A DNA stretch of 64,000 bases from Euglena gracilis (taxonomy: Eukaryota; Euglenida; Euglenophyceae; Euglenales), in the NCBI GenBank assembly GCA_039621445.1, contig CP154955.1, positions 8,172,241 to 8,236,240 on the forward strand, in the 5' to 3' direction. Positions 61,029-64,000 of the stretch are shown here, in pieces (the first letter of the stretch is position 1; every line of letters begins with the position of its first letter). The notes below the pieces were generated by a model that did not search any database, was not told the DNA's origin, and was given only the letters and a program-made list of their open reading frames with translations. The translations under genes and the position numbers were made by a program.

Positions 61029-61481
61029 TGGGGGGGGGGGCAACTGTCGGTCGGCCGCCCTCTCACAATTCGCCATTTGGACTTTGCCTTCTTTTGAAAA
61101 ATGGAAGGTTTCCCACAAGCACCATCCACATTCTCGTCTCGCACGGGTGGGGGGGGTTCCGCCGGACCCACGCACCGACCTCAAGTCAGGGAGGGGCTAC
61201 CCTCTCTTGATATGGACCACTTCATTTTCAAGCGCTTCAAGAAAAAAGTTAGAAAGTTGAGCAATCCCAAGGCTCTTCAGCTCATCGCGACCCGGTTTTG
61301 GGCAGCGCGAACAGCCCGCCACAGGCCTCATTGCATTTTAATGCATGCCCTTGTGCTTTGTGTCTTGTCCCCCACTTCAGACCAGCCCTCCAGGTTGTCC
61401 GCGGGTGGTTTGCCCGCAGCCTGTGCAGCTGTCTGGCTGGCTGAGAACCACACGCGAACCCCGGCGCACGCCCACGGACTT
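61029..61481. other. No firm gene
   Basis: A protein-like stretch DHFIFKRFKKKVRKLSNPKA at 61215-61280 lacks clear splice sites. Confidence 0.3.
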
Positions 61482-61590
61482 CCTTCGGCCAGACAGGCCC
61501 CGCCGGCGAAGGTCCACACCGTGCCCATCCAGAACCTCCCCTGCCCCCTACCGCCGCCCATGCAGCAGCGCTACCTGTGCGAGGCCGGGG
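61482..61590 (+). CDS. GC-rich exon candidate 5
   Basis: Near TTCCTTCGGCCAG the frame reads QAPPAKVHTVPIQNLPCPLP then PPMQQRYLCEAG, where a G tract begins. Third-position GC bias. Unidentified. Confidence 0.4.
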
Positions 61591-63344
61591 GGGCTTTCCC
61601 ACCCCCTTGGCTTTCCCCCCACCCATCACCCGGCCTGTCGTTGAGCCAGGGCCTCACCCTTGGCCCCAATTGTTTCATTCAACCCTGTGCGACCACCCCG
61701 GGTGGGTTTTCGAGAGTACCCCCCCCCCTGGGAAACTGTCATGCCCGAGAACCTGTCAGGGTCCCGCCCGGGAAACTGTCAGGGTCCCCGGTACCGGCCA
61801 ACCTGTCAGTATAGGAAGTTGTCAGGGTCCCCGGTACTGGCCAACCCGTCAGGTGACAGTTTCCCGGGGGGGGGGGTAGGTAGGTGGATGGGCTTGGGGT
61901 GCTGGACCTCTCCCCCCCCCCCCCGAGGTGCACCCAGGAGTTTTGGCTGGTGAATGTGTGTTTTACCATCCCCCCCCCCCAAACGACCCCCCAATTGGAA
62001 TTGAAATTGGGTCCAGCCGCTGGACATGGGTTCAAAAAGGCCAATGTCAAACCTCCAAAACAGCGAGTTTCAATTTTTTTTTGATTTCTGCCACGCAGAA
62101 ATTCCTGAGATTTACCCAAAAATGCATAAGAAGTCGACGTCCAACATGGGGGTAGTGTTTCCCCGAGCACAGCGTCTCTTTAAGGTTTTGTAGACCCCCC
62201 AGGGCTGCTGCAGCCAGCCCCGATTTTGGCTCAGTCCAGCTGCAGCAGCACCCCCCCCCCCCCTGGACGGGGAGCCTCAAGCCCTGCCAGCCAGCCCCTT
62301 TTTGGGCTGGACCCTGCATTCTTGGAAATTTTTGAAAAATGTGTTCAAAAATGGCCAAAAATGGTGTTTTTGGGGGTGTTATCAGATGCTCATTTTTTCA
62401 AAATTGTGTTTTGCAGGTAAATTTTTGGGCAATTGTCTGATTTTGGTCCAGCCCGGCCCAGCTCAGGTCCAGGAGGTCCAGCTCAGCTCAGGTCCAGACC
62501 CCCCTCCCGCAAGCAAGCCAGCCCAAATTGATAGCCAGCCCAAATTGATAGCCCAAGCCCAGCAACCCGCCTGGGTGCTTAAAGAGATGTATCATCCGGA
62601 ATAGTATTATATAACAGTATACAGTATCACAGGAAAATGTCCTATACAGTGCAGTCCCATGCCCCCCCCCCTAATTGCAATTGAACCCCCTGGAGCCCGG
62701 AGGGGTGTCGTTCTGGGGGGGGATGTCGATATTGTGAGGTAATGCTGGGAGGGTGGGTTGGTGGGGTTTCATAAAAAAAACAAGTGGATGGGTGGGTGTG
62801 GGTGTTCGGGGAAGAATCCCCGTGTGGCCACCGAGTGAATTTACGACCGTAACCCTTTGAGGGGGGGGGGGTCCAGCAAGCCAGCAGCCCTTTTCTTCCA
62901 ACCCTGGACACCCCCCACCCCATCCAAAGGTTGGCTGGAAAGGGGCTCATCTTTTTCTTTGAATGTGCCGAAATGGCCGAAATTGCCGAAGACGTGTTAG
63001 AAATGGGCCGCCTAGCTCCATTTTTTCCTGTTTCCTTTTTTTTGCAATGTTGGTATCCCAGGTTGGGACCCGATAGGAAGGGGGGGGTTGGTCAGCGCAG
63101 CATTTTTTCCATCGAGCCCAAGTTTTCCAGCCTCCTCCTCGTGGGTGCCCCGCTGGGTCGTGACGCCACGCCTTGATTGGAACCCTATGCCACCCACTTC
63201 GTGGGCTGCGGCACTTGAACTCCCACCCCTCCTCAACCGCAAGCCAAAAAATCGGCAGTGGTTTTTGATTTGGGGTTTAATTTTTGAGTTCGACATTGAT
63301 TACACATTTAGCCCCCTCTGGGCTTCCCATATCTCCCCGCCTAG
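61591..63344. repeat. Intron-like DNA: C/G tracts, GTCAGGGTCCC repeats, CCAGCC repeats
   Basis: 61725-61870 repeats CGGGAAACTGTCAGGGTCCC in both orientations; 62170-62290, 62450-62530 and 62860-62945 are CCAGCC/GGTCC-family repeats. No gene seen. Confidence 0.55.
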
Positions 63345-63490
63345 AGGTTCCCCTGACGCCAGTACTGGTGGGCCCCATGGTGGGGTGCGTGTATGACGTC
63401 TCCCTGAAGCTCGTCGCCGGGGAGTACGTGCTGTGCTGCCCGCTGTCGGGGCGGACCGCCGTTCTGTCCGGGCTGCCCCCGACGTGCCAC
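63345..63490 (+). CDS. GC-rich exon candidate 6
   Basis: Acceptor CTCCCCGCCTAG, reads VPLTPVLVGPMVGCVYDVSL then KLVAGEYVLCCPLSGRTAVL, ending CAC/GTGGCA. One of the best-supported of this set by splice sites and composition. Probably a beta-rich domain. Family not recognised. Confidence 0.55.
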
Positions 63491-63767
63491 GTGGCAGGCC
63501 GCCGGCCCCCTCGATGCTGGTGGGTGATGCTGTGGGGTTTTGCCACGATGCTTTCTGCAACAGACCAGCACGACCAATGTGGCTGATTGGTGTGTGCGCC
63601 TATCCATTTTGCAAACCCAGTCAACAACGGCCGGAAAAAGCAGCTTCTGGGTCTGTGGGGTGCAGTTTGCTACCATTCTCCGTCATACCACCTCACGCGA
63701 TGAACACCGTCGCTCGCTGTGCATGATGCCTTCGGCGCCTTTCTGTGCGTCCGTGTGTCTGTGGCAG
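63491..63767. other. Intron-like, no gene seen
   Basis: Ends with the acceptor CGTGTGTCTGTGGCAG of the next exon. Confidence 0.4.
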
Positions 63768-63945
63768 CCCGTCCCGGAAAGTTCGGGAGGAGGGGGACCA
63801 CGACGGCGAGGATGTGGTCCCCTTCACACACCCAATGACGCCGGGGGTGTTCCAGCCCGAGTCCGCCGAAGTACGGGCCGGCGCAGTGCGCATCCCCCAG
63901 GCCGTGTGTTGCCGGGAGACGGGCACAGAATCCAGGGGGGATTGA
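63768..63945 (+). CDS. GC-rich exon candidate 7 (possibly terminal)
   Basis: Reads PSRKVREEGDHDGEDVVPFT, HPMTPGVFQPESAEVRAGAV and RIPQAVCCRETGTES, reaching a TGA at 63943-63945. Could also end at a donor before it. Charged, then mixed composition. Likely the 3' end of the unidentified gene. Confidence 0.45.
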
Positions 63946-64000
63946 TACCTGCAATTTCCCCGCAATTGGCAAAATTCCCGCAATTTTTCTCCAATTTTTC

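Overview
This is eukaryotic nuclear DNA, probably from a large, repeat-rich genome of a protist or alga; I cannot name the species. The evidence is GT-AG introns, a host gene spread over about 13 kb of introns, degenerate TTAGGG-type telomere-like DNA, simple-sequence arrays, and dense nested transposable elements. There are no bacterial operons or ribosome-binding sites. Many of the longest open frames are translations of repeats or palindromes and were not annotated.

Layout. 1-4 kb: G/C-tract palindromic elements and a broken BED-finger hAT transposase gene. 4.0-7.4 kb: a head-to-tail stack of 5'-truncated non-LTR retrotransposons, one cleanly nested in another. 7.4-13.7 kb: tandem repeats, small terminal-inverted-repeat (TIR) elements and microsatellites. 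13.7-18.7 kb: a near-full-length non-LTR retrotransposon on the minus strand, with a repeat-rich N-terminal protein, a 2A-like peptide, reverse transcriptase and a restriction-like endonuclease. 20.0-20.4 kb: the 5' part of a second 2A element. 21.3-22.6 kb: a tyrosine-recombinase-like element with palindromic arrays, inserted in a dispersed repeat. 23.4-29.8 kb: two further retrotransposon copies, one split by a hAT element. 30-34 kb: nested G-tract elements. 35-37.5 kb: a second recombinase element with a PHD-finger ORF and 33-bp arrays. 37.6-39.8 kb: a related hairpin element and telomere-like DNA.

41.6-54.5 kb (+ strand): the clearest host gene, a class I SAM-dependent methyltransferase of the METTL13/EEF1AKMT4 type. 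Five exons are recognised, and the exon for SAM motif I was not found. Its introns hold most of the mobile DNA there. 54.8-55.7 kb has short minus-strand exon candidates. 57.5-63.9 kb has a set of GC-rich exon candidates on the + strand that I could not identify, separated by GT arrays, C/G tracts and AT-rich repeats.

The most unusual content is in three classes. (1) Many small palindromic elements end in poly-C/poly-G and each carries its own repeated short word. (2) Recombinase elements are built from a GC-cored hairpin, short tandem arrays in inverted orientation, and a recombinase-like gene. (3) Retroelements of different families share one 3' tail, and some stack repeatedly at one target sequence. 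Occupied and empty sites inside the window support several insertions directly.
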